Below are positions 42,128-50,450 of a stretch of DNA of 64,000 bases, in pieces; within the stretch, counting starts at the first letter, position 1; each line of letters starts with the position of its first letter. A program made the position numbers and the translations under genes. Below the pieces are notes generated by a model. That model did not search any database. It was not told the origin of the DNA and saw only the letters and a list, made by a program, of their open reading frames with translations. The stretch comes from Lentzea nigeriaca (GTDB taxonomy: Bacteria; Actinomycetota; Actinomycetes; Mycobacteriales; Pseudonocardiaceae), in the NCBI RefSeq assembly GCF_016907955.1, contig NZ_JAFBCX010000023.1, positions 38,505 to 102,504 on the forward strand. Reading direction: 5' to 3'.

Positions 42128-43057
42128 TCAGCCGTTCATCCAGTGGTACTGCAAATGCACCTCCCAGGGCTTCGCCACGCGGTCGAGGAACATCAGGCTG
42201 TCCATCCGGCAGTTGCAGGCGTTGCCCTCACGGGTGTTCTGCGGATAGCTCCCGCCGATCTTGATGCCGCGTGGATCCGTGGCCGACGCCAGATCCGGTT
42301 CCGGCTCGCCTTCGAGCTTCCACGGGTCACCCGCCACGACGTACTTGCCTGCCAGCGGTTTTCCGTTGCGGTACAACGCCATCGCGCCCGTGTCGAAGTC
42401 GAAGGTGGCCGCGAGGAACACCCACTCGTTCTGCGGCAGCAGCTTCTGCCAGGGCTCGGTGGCCGCGAACGTCTGCGACTCACCGCCGTCGATCCGCCTG
42501 GCCAGGGCAACGAGCTTCAGCTCGCCGTCGACCCCGATCAGCTCCAGCAACGCGCGCACCGCGTGGCCGTTGGAGTCGCCGGACAGCACACCAGCGAGGC
42601 CGATCGCGCCGTAGAAGTCGTCCGGATTGGCCGAGTTCGAGTTCGGTGCCGGGTTCTGGCCCGTCATCTTCACCCAGCCCATGATCGACGCCTGGCGGGC
42701 GCCGTTGAACGCGCGCAGGCTGGGCACGCCGGTTTCGCTGTAGAGGCCCGCCTTCCAGTCGTCGTTGCCCGCGGTCGTGGGGTTGACCTGCTTGAGCTGC
42801 AACGAGGTGCGGCTGCGCCAGAACGCGCCGTCCCGCACACGCATGTCGGCACCGCCGTTCATCAGCTGCAACGCCGTGCCCGAACGGCCGCTGTCCTGTT
42901 CCAGGGCCTTGTCGTCGCGCACGGGGTGTTCGAAGTCGTAGTACGACACCAGGTTGCGGGACAGGGACGGCAGGACCGTGCCGAACGTGGCCTGGGCCGG
43001 GGCGGTCAGGCCCACGCAGAACACCGCCACAAGACCGGCGACGAACAGCCTTCGCAT
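42128..43057 (-). CDS. Secreted LamG-like (concanavalin-fold) protein
   Basis: 309 aa from the ATG at 43057 (MRRLFVAGLVAVFCVGLTAPAQA), a Sec signal peptide. The body matches LamG/laminin-G-like domains with VSYYDFEHPVRDD and LFLAATFDFDTGAMALYRNGKPLAG. Only one domain is present and no enzyme is attached. Start overlaps the upstream gene stop as TGATG, so it is co-translated with the sugar dehydrogenase-like protein. A surface or matrix-binding partner is plausible. Confidence 0.8.
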   Translation of the reverse strand: MRRLFVAGLVAVFCVGLTAPAQATFGTVLPSLSRNLVSYYDFEHPVRDDKALEQDSGRSGTALQLMNGGADMRVRDGAFWRSRTSLQLKQVNPTTAGNDDWKAGLYSETGVPSLRAFNGARQASIMGWVKMTGQNPAPNSNSANPDDFYGAIGLAGVLSGDSNGHAVRALLELIGVDGELKLVALARRIDGGESQTFAATEPWQKLLPQNEWVFLAATFDFDTGAMALYRNGKPLAGKYVVAGDPWKLEGEPEPDLASATDPRGIKIGGSYPQNTREGNACNCRMDSLMFLDRVAKPWEVHLQYHWMNG

Positions 43058-45117
43058 CACCGCACCCCCTCGCCGTGGACGCGCAGGTCGCGCATTCTGC
43101 CGATGTTGTCGAACGAGCCGAAGCCGACGCGTCCGGACGGGAACGTCCTGTCCACGGCCGTCATCAGCGGGAACGGCGAGCCGTCCAGGTACACCGCGAT
43201 CTCGCCGGAGTCGGCGCAGTGCCGCACCCGCACGCGGTGCCAGGCCGTGTCGGAGACGGCGGGAGGGCCACCGACGGACCGTGCCGCGTCCCATTGGTGG
43301 TCGAGGCGCAGGCGGTCCGCGTTGTTGACGACGAAGATCCCGTTGTGCGGGTAGATCTTGTTGTCGGACGACAGATGCGCGTAGTAGAACTCGGTGTCCG
43401 AGCGGTAGCCGAACACGATGATCACATCCCGGTTCGACTCCGGCACCGGCGTGTCGAGCCGCACCGACGCGTCGATCTGCACCGAGCCGAACGCCGGGCC
43501 CTTCTTCAGTACCGCGTACTCGAACGGCCGGCGCGGGCCGGGACGTGCGACACCCGGTCGGGCCAGCACGACTTCACGGCCGGTGAACTGCCACAGCTCG
43601 GGCGTGACCGGCTCCCACCAGCGCGCCGCTCCGCCACCGGCGACGAAGTCGTGGCCGTACGGGCAGGAGGCGAAGGCACGCGCACCCGTCACCTTCCAGA
43701 CCTTGCCGTTGGCCTTGGCCAGCACGTAGAGCTCACCGGCTGCGTCCTGACCGAAGCGCAGGTCGACGCGGTTCGGATCGTTCACCAGCGCCTTGAGAGT
43801 GGTCAGCCGGCCGTTGACGTAGACCATCATTTCGCGCGTCGCGGCCATCGGCCGACCAAGGCGCATCTCGCGTTCCTCGGCGTAGTAGATGAGGCCCTTC
43901 ACGCCCTCGCCGTAGATGTACTTGCCGCGCAACGCGGGGATCTTCCAGCCGCGGTAGACGAAGCCGCCCATCAACGCGTTGCCGCTGTCGGCGCAGGGCT
44001 TCGCGGACGCGAGCCGGTTGTGGTCGAACGCCGTGACGGGGTAGGTGAACCCGTACTTCGCGTCGTCCGCGGGCAGCGGGAACACACCGCAGGACGGGTC
44101 GCCGCGCCGGAACTCCCACAGGCCCTCGCGTTCGCTCCAGCCCAGGTTGGCGCCCTTGCGCACCTCGTACACGGAGTCGACGGCCTTCTCGCCGATGTGG
44201 CCGAGGAACATCTTGTGCGAGCCGCCGGAATCCCAGCTGAAGCGGTACGGGTCGCGCATGCCGTAGGCGTAGATCTCGCCCAGCGCACCAGGCCGGGATC
44301 CGAACGGGTTCGAGCGCGGGATGCCGTACCGGCCGTTGACTCCGTTGCGACCGGCCGGGTCGATGCGCAGGATCTTGCCCTGCGGCAGTGCCAGGTCCTG
44401 CGGCACGGTCGAGGAGACGCCGATGCCGCCGTCGCCCGACGCGACGTACAGCAAACCGAAGTCCTCGTCCCACCAGCGTGCCGTCGGGTTGAACCCGATC
44501 TCCTGGAAGCCGTGGATGAACGAGGCGTAGCCGACGCGGAGGATCTCGCGACGCGTGCCGGAGAAGACATCGGAGCGCGGATCCGACGCGGTCCACTCGG
44601 TGATCACGCCCTGGACCACCATGTCCTGCGGTGAAGGGAGATCCGGCTTCTTCGACGTCAGCGCGGCACCGGCTTCGGTGTGCACGGTGTAGAACTTGCC
44701 GTTGCGCTTGAAGTTCGGGTGGAACGCCGCGAACCCGAACCCGCTGCCCAGCCCGCGGTGCGTGTGGAAGTCGGGCCCGACGGCGGCGCCAAGATCGAGG
44801 AACGCGTGCTGAACCCCGTTGTCCAGCAGGTAGAGCTTGCCGTTCATGTCCGGCACGAACAGGCGGCCGGAACCGTCCGGAACTTCGCCGAGGTAGTTGA
44901 TCCGGTTGTAGCGGCGCAACCGCGAGTCGGTCGGCGGCGGCACGGGCTTCGACTCCGGCAGCTGCGCGACTTCGGTGAGCTCCAGGCCGACACCGGAGGC
45001 GCCCGGGGTGGGCAACGGGTCGGCGATCGGTGCGTCCGGCTGGGCCGACGCGACGGGCACGAACAGCGCTGAGATCACGAATGTTGTGGCAGCCAAACAG
45101 GACAACCGTCTGGACAT
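43057..45117 (-). CDS. Secreted glucose/sorbosone dehydrogenase-like protein with C-terminal LamG-like domain
   Basis: 686 aa from the ATG at 45117 with a Sec signal peptide; a GTG at 45126 is an alternative. Residues about 50-480 are a six-bladed PQQ-type sugar-dehydrogenase propeller with conserved GLGSGFGFAAFHPNF, GDGGIGVSS, LPQGKILRIDP and YGMRDPYRFSWD motifs. Residues about 530-685 resemble a jelly-roll (DUF1080/LamG) carbohydrate-binding domain. It would oxidise a sugar outside the cell if PQQ or another cofactor is supplied. It leads a two-gene operon with the LamG protein. Promoter and LacI-type operator are directly upstream. Confidence 0.9.
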   Translation of the reverse strand: MSRRLSCLAATTFVISALFVPVASAQPDAPIADPLPTPGASGVGLELTEVAQLPESKPVPPPTDSRLRRYNRINYLGEVPDGSGRLFVPDMNGKLYLLDNGVQHAFLDLGAAVGPDFHTHRGLGSGFGFAAFHPNFKRNGKFYTVHTEAGAALTSKKPDLPSPQDMVVQGVITEWTASDPRSDVFSGTRREILRVGYASFIHGFQEIGFNPTARWWDEDFGLLYVASGDGGIGVSSTVPQDLALPQGKILRIDPAGRNGVNGRYGIPRSNPFGSRPGALGEIYAYGMRDPYRFSWDSGGSHKMFLGHIGEKAVDSVYEVRKGANLGWSEREGLWEFRRGDPSCGVFPLPADDAKYGFTYPVTAFDHNRLASAKPCADSGNALMGGFVYRGWKIPALRGKYIYGEGVKGLIYYAEEREMRLGRPMAATREMMVYVNGRLTTLKALVNDPNRVDLRFGQDAAGELYVLAKANGKVWKVTGARAFASCPYGHDFVAGGGAARWWEPVTPELWQFTGREVVLARPGVARPGPRRPFEYAVLKKGPAFGSVQIDASVRLDTPVPESNRDVIIVFGYRSDTEFYYAHLSSDNKIYPHNGIFVVNNADRLRLDHQWDAARSVGGPPAVSDTAWHRVRVRHCADSGEIAVYLDGSPFPLMTAVDRTFPSGRVGFGSFDNIGRMRDLRVHGEGVR

Positions 45118-45156
45118 CCCCACCACCCTGTGGGCCAGGCCGTGGCAGCACGGCAG

Positions 45157-45172
45157 CGGAAAGCGCTTTCCG
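45157..45172. promoter_or_regulatory. LacI-type operator CGGAAAGCGCTTTCCG upstream of the sugar-dehydrogenase operon
   Basis: Perfect 16-bp palindrome, centred about 18 bp downstream of the expected transcription start. Its 14-bp core GGAAAGCGCTTTCC recurs at 47874-47887 in the NMT1-transporter operon. The central GCGC with flanking AAA/TTT is typical of LacI-family sites. Confidence 0.75.
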
Positions 45173-45188
45173 TGGCGACGGTCACCGG

Positions 45189-45217
45189 AATCTACCCAGC
45201 CGGTGGATCGGTGACAA
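45189..45217 (-). promoter_or_regulatory. Promoter of the sugar-dehydrogenase operon
   Basis: Leftward TTGTCA (45217-45212), 17-bp spacer, TAGATT (45194-45189). Expected start near 45182. Confidence 0.7.
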
Positions 45218-45235
45218 CCCCTCCGACCTCTCCGA

Positions 45236-46042
45236 TCAATCGTGCCCGGTCACGGCTCCCAGCAGGTCCCGAATGCGCGCGGTCGCCGCCGCGAACCCCG
45301 AACGGGCCATCGTCTCGGCGTAGTCGCGCTCAGCCGGCAGATCGACGTCGATGACCTCCTTGACCAGCGCGGGCCGTTGCGTCAGCACGATCACCCGGTT
45401 CGCCAGGTACACCGACTCCGCGATCGAGTGCGTCACGAGCAGCACCGTCGTGCCGGTCTCCCGCCACACCCGGTGCAGCTCGACGTTCATCTGCTCACGC
45501 GTCAACGCGTCCAGCGCGCCGAACGGTTCGTCCATCAGCAGCACCCGCGGCCGATGCAGCAGCGCCCGGCACAACGCCACTCGCTGCTGCATGCCACCGG
45601 ACAGCTCGTGCGGCAGGGCGTTCTCGAACCCCGTGAGCCCGGTCATCTCGATGAGCTCGTCGGCGCGCCTGCCCGCCTCGGCCGAGCTCATGCCCCGCAT
45701 CTCGGCCTGCAGCAGGATGTTGCGGCGCGCGGACCGCCACTCGAGCAACGCCGCGCGCTGGAACACGAACCCGATGTCGTGCCGCGGCCCGCACACCTGC
45801 TCGCCGAGCAACGTGACCGAACCTGTCGACGGTCGGAGAAGCCCCGACACCAGCTTCAGCAACGTCGACTTGCCGCAACCGGACGGGCCGACGATGGACA
45901 CGAACTCGCCCGGTGCGACGTCGAGCGAGACCTGCCCGATCGCGGTGGTCTCGGCGCGCTTCGACCGGAAGCGCACGGAAACGTCGTCGATCGCGACAGC
46001 CGAGGTGGTTCCCAAAGTGGTGCTCATCCCTGCTGGCCTCAT
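45236..46042 (-). CDS. ABC transporter ATPase (NMT1-type operon)
   Basis: 268 aa. Walker A GPSGCGKST, signature LSGGMQQR, Walker B LLMDEPFGALD and the His switch THSIAE identify an importer ATPase of the nitrate/sulfonate/taurine group (SsuB/TauB-like). The start at 46042 overlaps the SBP stop as ATGA; an in-frame ATG at 46027 is an alternative. It energises uptake with the permease and SBP. It is the last gene of the operon starting at 47858. Confidence 0.93.
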   Translation of the reverse strand: MRPAGMSTTLGTTSAVAIDDVSVRFRSKRAETTAIGQVSLDVAPGEFVSIVGPSGCGKSTLLKLVSGLLRPSTGSVTLLGEQVCGPRHDIGFVFQRAALLEWRSARRNILLQAEMRGMSSAEAGRRADELIEMTGLTGFENALPHELSGGMQQRVALCRALLHRPRVLLMDEPFGALDALTREQMNVELHRVWRETGTTVLLVTHSIAESVYLANRVIVLTQRPALVKEVIDVDLPAERDYAETMARSGFAAATARIRDLLGAVTGHD

Positions 46043-47040
46043 CCTTTCGGGGCGACGCTTTCTTCCCAGTACGCCGACGGCTCAGCGGTTTCCTTGATGA
46101 TCCCGGTCTCCTGGAACGTGTCGATCGTCTTCTTCCAGTCGTCCGCGGTGTTGACGCCCGGCGCCTTGCCCTTCGTGGCCTCGGTGTGCAGCAACGTCAG
46201 CGTCGTCCTGAACTGCTCCAGCACCACGGCAGGCGACGGCAGCTGCTCGGCGGCACCCTTCATCGACTCGGCCGCGGCCTCCGGCGCCTTCTCCGCCGCG
46301 CTCCACGCCTCCTGCGTCGCCGCGACCATCTTCTTCACCAGCTCGGGGTTCTTCTGCAGCACGGCCTTGCCGGCGAGCAGCCCGTTGCTGAAGTAGTTCA
46401 ACCCGAACTCGGAGAACCGGAGGTACCCCACGTCCTTGCCGGACTTCTCCTTGATCGTCGGCCCCTGGTCGGACGCGAAGCCCAGCAACACGTCGGTCCG
46501 CCCGGAGATGACCGCGGCCATCTTGCCCGCCGGGTCGATGTTCTGGATGGAGACGTCCGACTCCCGCATGCCGTTCTGCTTCAGGAAAGCCGGGAACGTC
46601 TTGGTCAGCGCGTCACCCGCGGTCGTGGCGACGGACTTGCCCTTGAGGTCCTCCGGCTTCTTGATGTTCTTCTCGCTGAAGAACTGCACGGACGCGGGCG
46701 TCGTTTGCAGGAACACGCCGACGCTCTTCACCGGCACGCCCTGCTCCACGGCGGTGGCGAGCGCGGACGTGTCGGCCCAGCCGAAGTCGGTCTGCCCCGC
46801 GCCGGTCGCCTGGACGGTCTTGCCGGAACCCTGACCGGCCTGGATCTTCAGCTTGATGCCGTGCTTGTCGAAGATGCCCTGCTTGACCCCGTAGTAGAAC
46901 GGCGCGTGCTCGCCGTACGGGTACCAGTTGAGGGTCAACGTGACCTCTTCGGTCCCACCGCCTTGTGCCGTACCGCCGCCACCACCGCAGGCGGCAACCA
47001 CCAGCATCGCGGGGAGAAGGCCTGCGAGCAGTTTCTTCAT
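46039..47040 (-). CDS. ABC transporter substrate-binding lipoprotein (NMT1/THI5-like)
   Basis: 333 aa from the ATG at 47040, overlapping the permease stop as ATGA; the lipobox LVVAAC gives the anchored cysteine near residue 17. It is an NMT1/THI5-like domain (LTLNWYPYGEHAPFYYGVKQG). Relatives bind thiamine precursors, taurine or aliphatic sulfonates; the ligand is not deducible. Unlike most thiamine-precursor systems, no TPP riboswitch was recognised upstream; a LacI-type site is there instead. Confidence 0.9.
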   Translation of the reverse strand: MKKLLAGLLPAMLVVAACGGGGGTAQGGGTEEVTLTLNWYPYGEHAPFYYGVKQGIFDKHGIKLKIQAGQGSGKTVQATGAGQTDFGWADTSALATAVEQGVPVKSVGVFLQTTPASVQFFSEKNIKKPEDLKGKSVATTAGDALTKTFPAFLKQNGMRESDVSIQNIDPAGKMAAVISGRTDVLLGFASDQGPTIKEKSGKDVGYLRFSEFGLNYFSNGLLAGKAVLQKNPELVKKMVAATQEAWSAAEKAPEAAAESMKGAAEQLPSPAVVLEQFRTTLTLLHTEATKGKAPGVNTADDWKKTIDTFQETGIIKETAEPSAYWEESVAPKG

Positions 47041-47858
47041 GACCCACCTTTCGCGAGAAGGGTTGTGACGGCGGCGCCACGCCTGCTGGAGTGCCACGGC
47101 AGCATCAGCTGCTCGGCGAGGTCGAGCAGGAGGAAGAGCAGGATTCCGACCACCGAGATGACGATCAGGCCTGCGAACAGCATCGGGGTGTCCATGTTGC
47201 CGTTGGCCTGCAGGATCACGTACCCGAGGCCTTCGTTGGAGCCGACGAACTCACCGACGACCGCGCCGGTGACGGCGAGCGTCACGGCGACCTTCAGGCC
47301 CGCGAACAGGTGCGGGAGGGCTGCGGGGAAGCGGATCTTCACGAACGTCTTGACCGGGCCGCCGCCCATCGTGGCGGCGAGCTCGAGCATCTCGGCGTCG
47401 ACCGACTTGAGGCCGGTGACGGTGGAGATGACGACCGGGAAGAACGCCATCAGCACGGCGACGATCACCTTGGGCTCGAAGCCGAAGCCGAGCCACACCA
47501 CGAACAGCGGCGCGATGGCGATCTTCGGGATGACCTGCGCGAACAGCAGGATCGGGTAGGCCGTGCTCTCGACGGTCCTGGAGTACACCATCGCGACGGC
47601 CACCAGGACGCCGAGGACGCCCGCGATGACGAAGCCGAGGATCGTCTCGTACGTGGTGACCCAGGTGTGGCCCCAGAGGTAGGACCATTTGTCCACGAGT
47701 AGGTCGAACGTCTTGCCCGGCGACGGCACCAGATAGGCCTCGACGAGGCCCGTGACGGTGACGAGGTGCCAGATCACCACGCAGGCCGCGAGCAGCGCGG
47801 CCGGACGCCACGATCGCTCCGCCACACCACGCCAACGGTCCCCCGAAACCGGTTCCAT
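47037..47858 (-). CDS. ABC transporter permease (NMT1-type operon)
   Basis: 273 aa with about six helices and the EAA-type loop of BPD transporters (SVDAEMLELAATMGGGPVKTF). First gene of the permease-SBP-ATPase operon. The ATG at 47858 follows AGGGGGC. The promoter and the GGAAAGCGCTTTCC palindrome lie directly upstream. Confidence 0.9.
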   Translation of the reverse strand: MEPVSGDRWRGVAERSWRPAALLAACVVIWHLVTVTGLVEAYLVPSPGKTFDLLVDKWSYLWGHTWVTTYETILGFVIAGVLGVLVAVAMVYSRTVESTAYPILLFAQVIPKIAIAPLFVVWLGFGFEPKVIVAVLMAFFPVVISTVTGLKSVDAEMLELAATMGGGPVKTFVKIRFPAALPHLFAGLKVAVTLAVTGAVVGEFVGSNEGLGYVILQANGNMDTPMLFAGLIVISVVGILLFLLLDLAEQLMLPWHSSRRGAAVTTLLAKGGS

Positions 47859-47873
47859 GGTGCCCCCTACGTC

Positions 47874-47887
47874 GGAAAGCGCTTTCC
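47874..47887. promoter_or_regulatory. LacI-type operator GGAAAGCGCTTTCC upstream of the NMT1-type ABC operon
   Basis: Perfect 14-bp palindrome identical to the core of the 45157-45172 operator. It begins just beyond the -10, over the expected transcription start. Confidence 0.75.
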
Positions 47888-47890
47888 CGT

Positions 47891-47919
47891 ACGCTAGGTC
47901 CGGCTCGCTGACCGGTCAA
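47891..47919 (-). promoter_or_regulatory. Promoter of the NMT1-type ABC operon
   Basis: Leftward TTGACC (47919-47914), 17-bp spacer, TAGCGT (47896-47891). Confidence 0.7.
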
Positions 47920-47930
47920 GGTGGCGGATC

Positions 47931-47944
47931 GATCCAGCTGGATC
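47931..47944. repeat. 14-bp palindrome between the PhyH stop and the ABC promoter
   Basis: GATCCAGCTGGATC is a perfect palindrome 12 bp upstream of the -35 at 47919 and 14 bp beyond the stop of the dioxygenase gene (47958). It could be an activator site or a weak terminator stem. Confidence 0.4.
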
Positions 47945-47957
47945 AGACCATTCGGAC

Positions 47958-48641
47958 TCAGGGCACCTGCGCGTACACGTTGCCCGCGTGGTCACGTCCA
48001 CGCGCCAGATAGATCCGATGATCGTCCTTCAGGAACCGGACGGTGGTTGGCACGTACCGCATGGTGTAACCGCAGCGCCGCTTCGTGCTGCGGTTGGGCG
48101 GGCTGCCGTGCACGAGCATGGCCGAGTGGACGCTGCACGCGCCACGCTCCAGTTCCACGTCCACGGCGAGCGACTCGTCGACCGACGTCTCCTGGTTGAA
48201 GAACCAGTCGTCGGTACCGTGGTGGGAGACGGCCGCGAGGTGGCTGCCGGGGATCACGCGCAGGCAGCCGTTCTCGGTCGTCGACGGGTCGATGGCGAGC
48301 CAGACCGTGATCGCGTCGCCCGCCGGGTCGAGGGTGTCGCGCCAGAAGTGCGCGTCCTGGTGCCACGGCACGGGTTTGCCGTCGCCGGCGGGCTTGCAGA
48401 TGAAGTGCGACGAGAAGAGCGCGATGTCCGGGCCGATCAGCGATTCGACGAGGTCCAGCACGTCCGGGTCCAGCAGCCATTCGAACAGCGCCGGGTCGGT
48501 CAGGTGCGGCACGTCCATGTGTTCCGGCCGCCGGCCTTCCGGCAGGGCAGCGAGCTTGGCCTCGAAGTGCGCCGCCAGAGCCTCGAACCTGGCCGGGGCG
48601 AGCACGCTGGAGTGCGTCTCGTAGCCGTCGTTCTGGAACAT
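47958..48641 (-). CDS. Phytanoyl-CoA dioxygenase (PhyH)-family Fe(II)/2-oxoglutarate oxygenase
   Basis: 227 aa. The metal-binding HxD is in WHQDAHF, the distal His in HSAMLVHGSPPN and the 2-oxoglutarate-binding Arg in RRCGYTMRYVP, so all ligands are present. PhyH enzymes hydroxylate fatty acyl-CoAs or small metabolites, often in biosynthesis or catabolism. It starts 4 bp after the sugar-ABC ATPase stop, which places it last in the five-gene operon beginning at 52709. Substrate likely related to what that transporter imports (inference). Confidence 0.9.
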   Translation of the reverse strand: MFQNDGYETHSSVLAPARFEALAAHFEAKLAALPEGRRPEHMDVPHLTDPALFEWLLDPDVLDLVESLIGPDIALFSSHFICKPAGDGKPVPWHQDAHFWRDTLDPAGDAITVWLAIDPSTTENGCLRVIPGSHLAAVSHHGTDDWFFNQETSVDESLAVDVELERGACSVHSAMLVHGSPPNRSTKRRCGYTMRYVPTTVRFLKDDHRIYLARGRDHAGNVYAQVP

Positions 48642-48645
48642 CGCG

Positions 48646-49629
48646 TCACCTCACGAGTAGACCGGTCTCCTTGTCATAGCGCAGAACGCGTGCGGGCGCG
48701 GCGTCCACGGCCACCACGGTGCCGATCGCGGGCTCCTCGTCCTCCGGCACGACGTAGCCGATCTGGTCCTCGCCGCAGTCCAGCGTCACCAGCGACGTCA
48801 CGCCGAGGTTCTCCACAATGGACACGGACCCCGTGAACAGACCCTCCGCGGCGGGCCTCAGGTACTCGGGCCGCACGCCGATGATCTCCGAGCCGCGCGG
48901 CACGAGGTTCATGGGCGTCGAGCCGATGAAGTTGGCGACGAACGTGTCCGCGGGGCGCTGGAACACCTCGCGAGGCGTCCCAAGCTGCCGGATCCGCCCG
49001 GCGTCCATCACCGCGATCCGGTCGGCCAGCGCCAGCGCCTCGGCCTGGTCGTGCGTCACGAACACCGTCGTCAGCTCCAGCTCCCGCTGCAGCTTCTTCA
49101 GGAACGTCCTTGCTTCCAACCGCAACCGAGCGTCCAAATTGGACAACGGCTCGTCCAGCAGCAACACCTCGGCGGACGCGGCGACGGCACGGGCCAGCGC
49201 TGCCCGTTGCTGCTGCCCGCCGGAGAGCTGGCCGGGCCGCCGGTCCAGCAACGCGCCCAGACTCAACCCACCCGCCGTGCGCACCGCGGTCTCCTGCTGG
49301 ACCGACTTCGCGACGCCCCGCACCCGCAACGGGTAGGCGATGTTCTCCGCCACGGTCATGTGCGGGAACAAAGCGTAGTCCTGGAACACCATCGCGACCC
49401 GGCGATCACCGGGCTGCAGCCGCGTGACGACCCGCGAGCCGATCGACACGTCGCCTTCCGAGGCGCCTTCGAGGCCCGCGATCGTGCGCAGCAGCGTGGT
49501 CTTGCCGCAGCCCGACGGGCCGAGCAGGGCGAACAGTTCGCCGTCGAGGATGTCGAGGTCGAGTGCGTCCACCGCCCGCACCCCGTTGGGGTACACAGTG
49601 GACAGACCGGCGATCGTGATGCCCGCCAT
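48646..49629 (-). CDS. Sugar ABC transporter ATPase (MsmK/UgpC type)
   Basis: 327 aa. Walker A GPSGCGKTT, Q-loop FQDYALFPHMT, signature LSGGQQQR, Walker B LLLDEPLSNLD, H-loop THDQAEA, then the TOBE-type C-terminal domain (IIGVRPEYL). The ATG at 49629 overlaps the permease stop by one base (TGATG). It couples ATP hydrolysis to a carbohydrate uptake 1 (CUT1) transporter. Confidence 0.95.
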   Translation of the reverse strand: MAGITIAGLSTVYPNGVRAVDALDLDILDGELFALLGPSGCGKTTLLRTIAGLEGASEGDVSIGSRVVTRLQPGDRRVAMVFQDYALFPHMTVAENIAYPLRVRGVAKSVQQETAVRTAGGLSLGALLDRRPGQLSGGQQQRAALARAVAASAEVLLLDEPLSNLDARLRLEARTFLKKLQRELELTTVFVTHDQAEALALADRIAVMDAGRIRQLGTPREVFQRPADTFVANFIGSTPMNLVPRGSEIIGVRPEYLRPAAEGLFTGSVSIVENLGVTSLVTLDCGEDQIGYVVPEDEEPAIGTVVAVDAAPARVLRYDKETGLLVR

Positions 49630-50450
49630 CAGCTCTTGACGCCTCCGTGGAATCGGAACCCGTACCGCTTGCTCACGAACAGGTACAGCACGACCACCGG
49701 GATCGAGTACAGCAACGAGAACACCGGGATCACCCTCAGGTTGGCGCTGCCGCCCTCGTCGTAGAGGGTGCGCAGCAGCACCGCCGCCGGCTGTCGGCCG
49801 ACATCGCGCAGCAGCAGGAACGGCAGCAGGAAGTTGCCCCAGGCGTTGACGAACGCCCACACGAAGATCGTGGCGACACCGGGCCGTGCGACGGGCAGCA
49901 CGACGTGGCTCAGCACCTGGCGCGGCGAGGCACCGAACACCCGCGCGGACTCCTCGTACGACCGCGGCACCGCGTCCATGAAGTCCTTCAGGATGAAGAT
50001 GGCGGCGGGCAGCATGCCGCCCGCGATCACCAGCGCCGTCCCGAACTGCGAGTTGATCAGGCCGAGCTGCAGCATCATCACGAAGATCGGCACCATCGCG
50101 GCCGTTCCGGTCACCACCGACGACAGCAGCAACAGCAGATACAGCAACAAATCCCGGCCGGGCATCCGCACCCGCGACAACGCATACGCCGCCAGCGCCG
50201 CGAGCACGGTCGTCACCACCGTGGCGATCGAGCACAGGATCAACGAGTTCACCAGCGACGACAACGTGAACGGGTGGTCGAAGGTCGCCGAGACGTTCGA
50301 CAGCGTCCAGTCCGGCCACCGCGGCCCGAGGCCGGGCTTCGCGTCGAACGGCGCGGAGGCGAGCCACAGCATCGGCACCGCGAAGAACGCCAGCACGACC
50401 GTGATCAGCACGTAGAAGCCGATCCTCCGCACCATCCACACAGGACTCAC
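49629..50450 (-). CDS. Sugar ABC transporter permease, MalG-type
   Basis: 273 aa from the GTG at 50450, which overlaps the previous stop as GTGA. About six helices and the EAA motif (EESARVFGASPRQVLSHVVLP) mark the second CUT1 permease. Confidence 0.93.
   Translation of the reverse strand: MSPVWMVRRIGFYVLITVVLAFFAVPMLWLASAPFDAKPGLGPRWPDWTLSNVSATFDHPFTLSSLVNSLILCSIATVVTTVLAALAAYALSRVRMPGRDLLLYLLLLLSSVVTGTAAMVPIFVMMLQLGLINSQFGTALVIAGGMLPAAIFILKDFMDAVPRSYEESARVFGASPRQVLSHVVLPVARPGVATIFVWAFVNAWGNFLLPFLLLRDVGRQPAAVLLRTLYDEGGSANLRVIPVFSLLYSIPVVVLYLFVSKRYGFRFHGGVKS

Noticed and set aside
47859..47960. A TPP riboswitch upstream of the NMT1-type ABC operon
   Set aside because: The leader of about 25 bases is too short and no CUGAGA or related conserved elements are seen; a palindromic operator is present instead.
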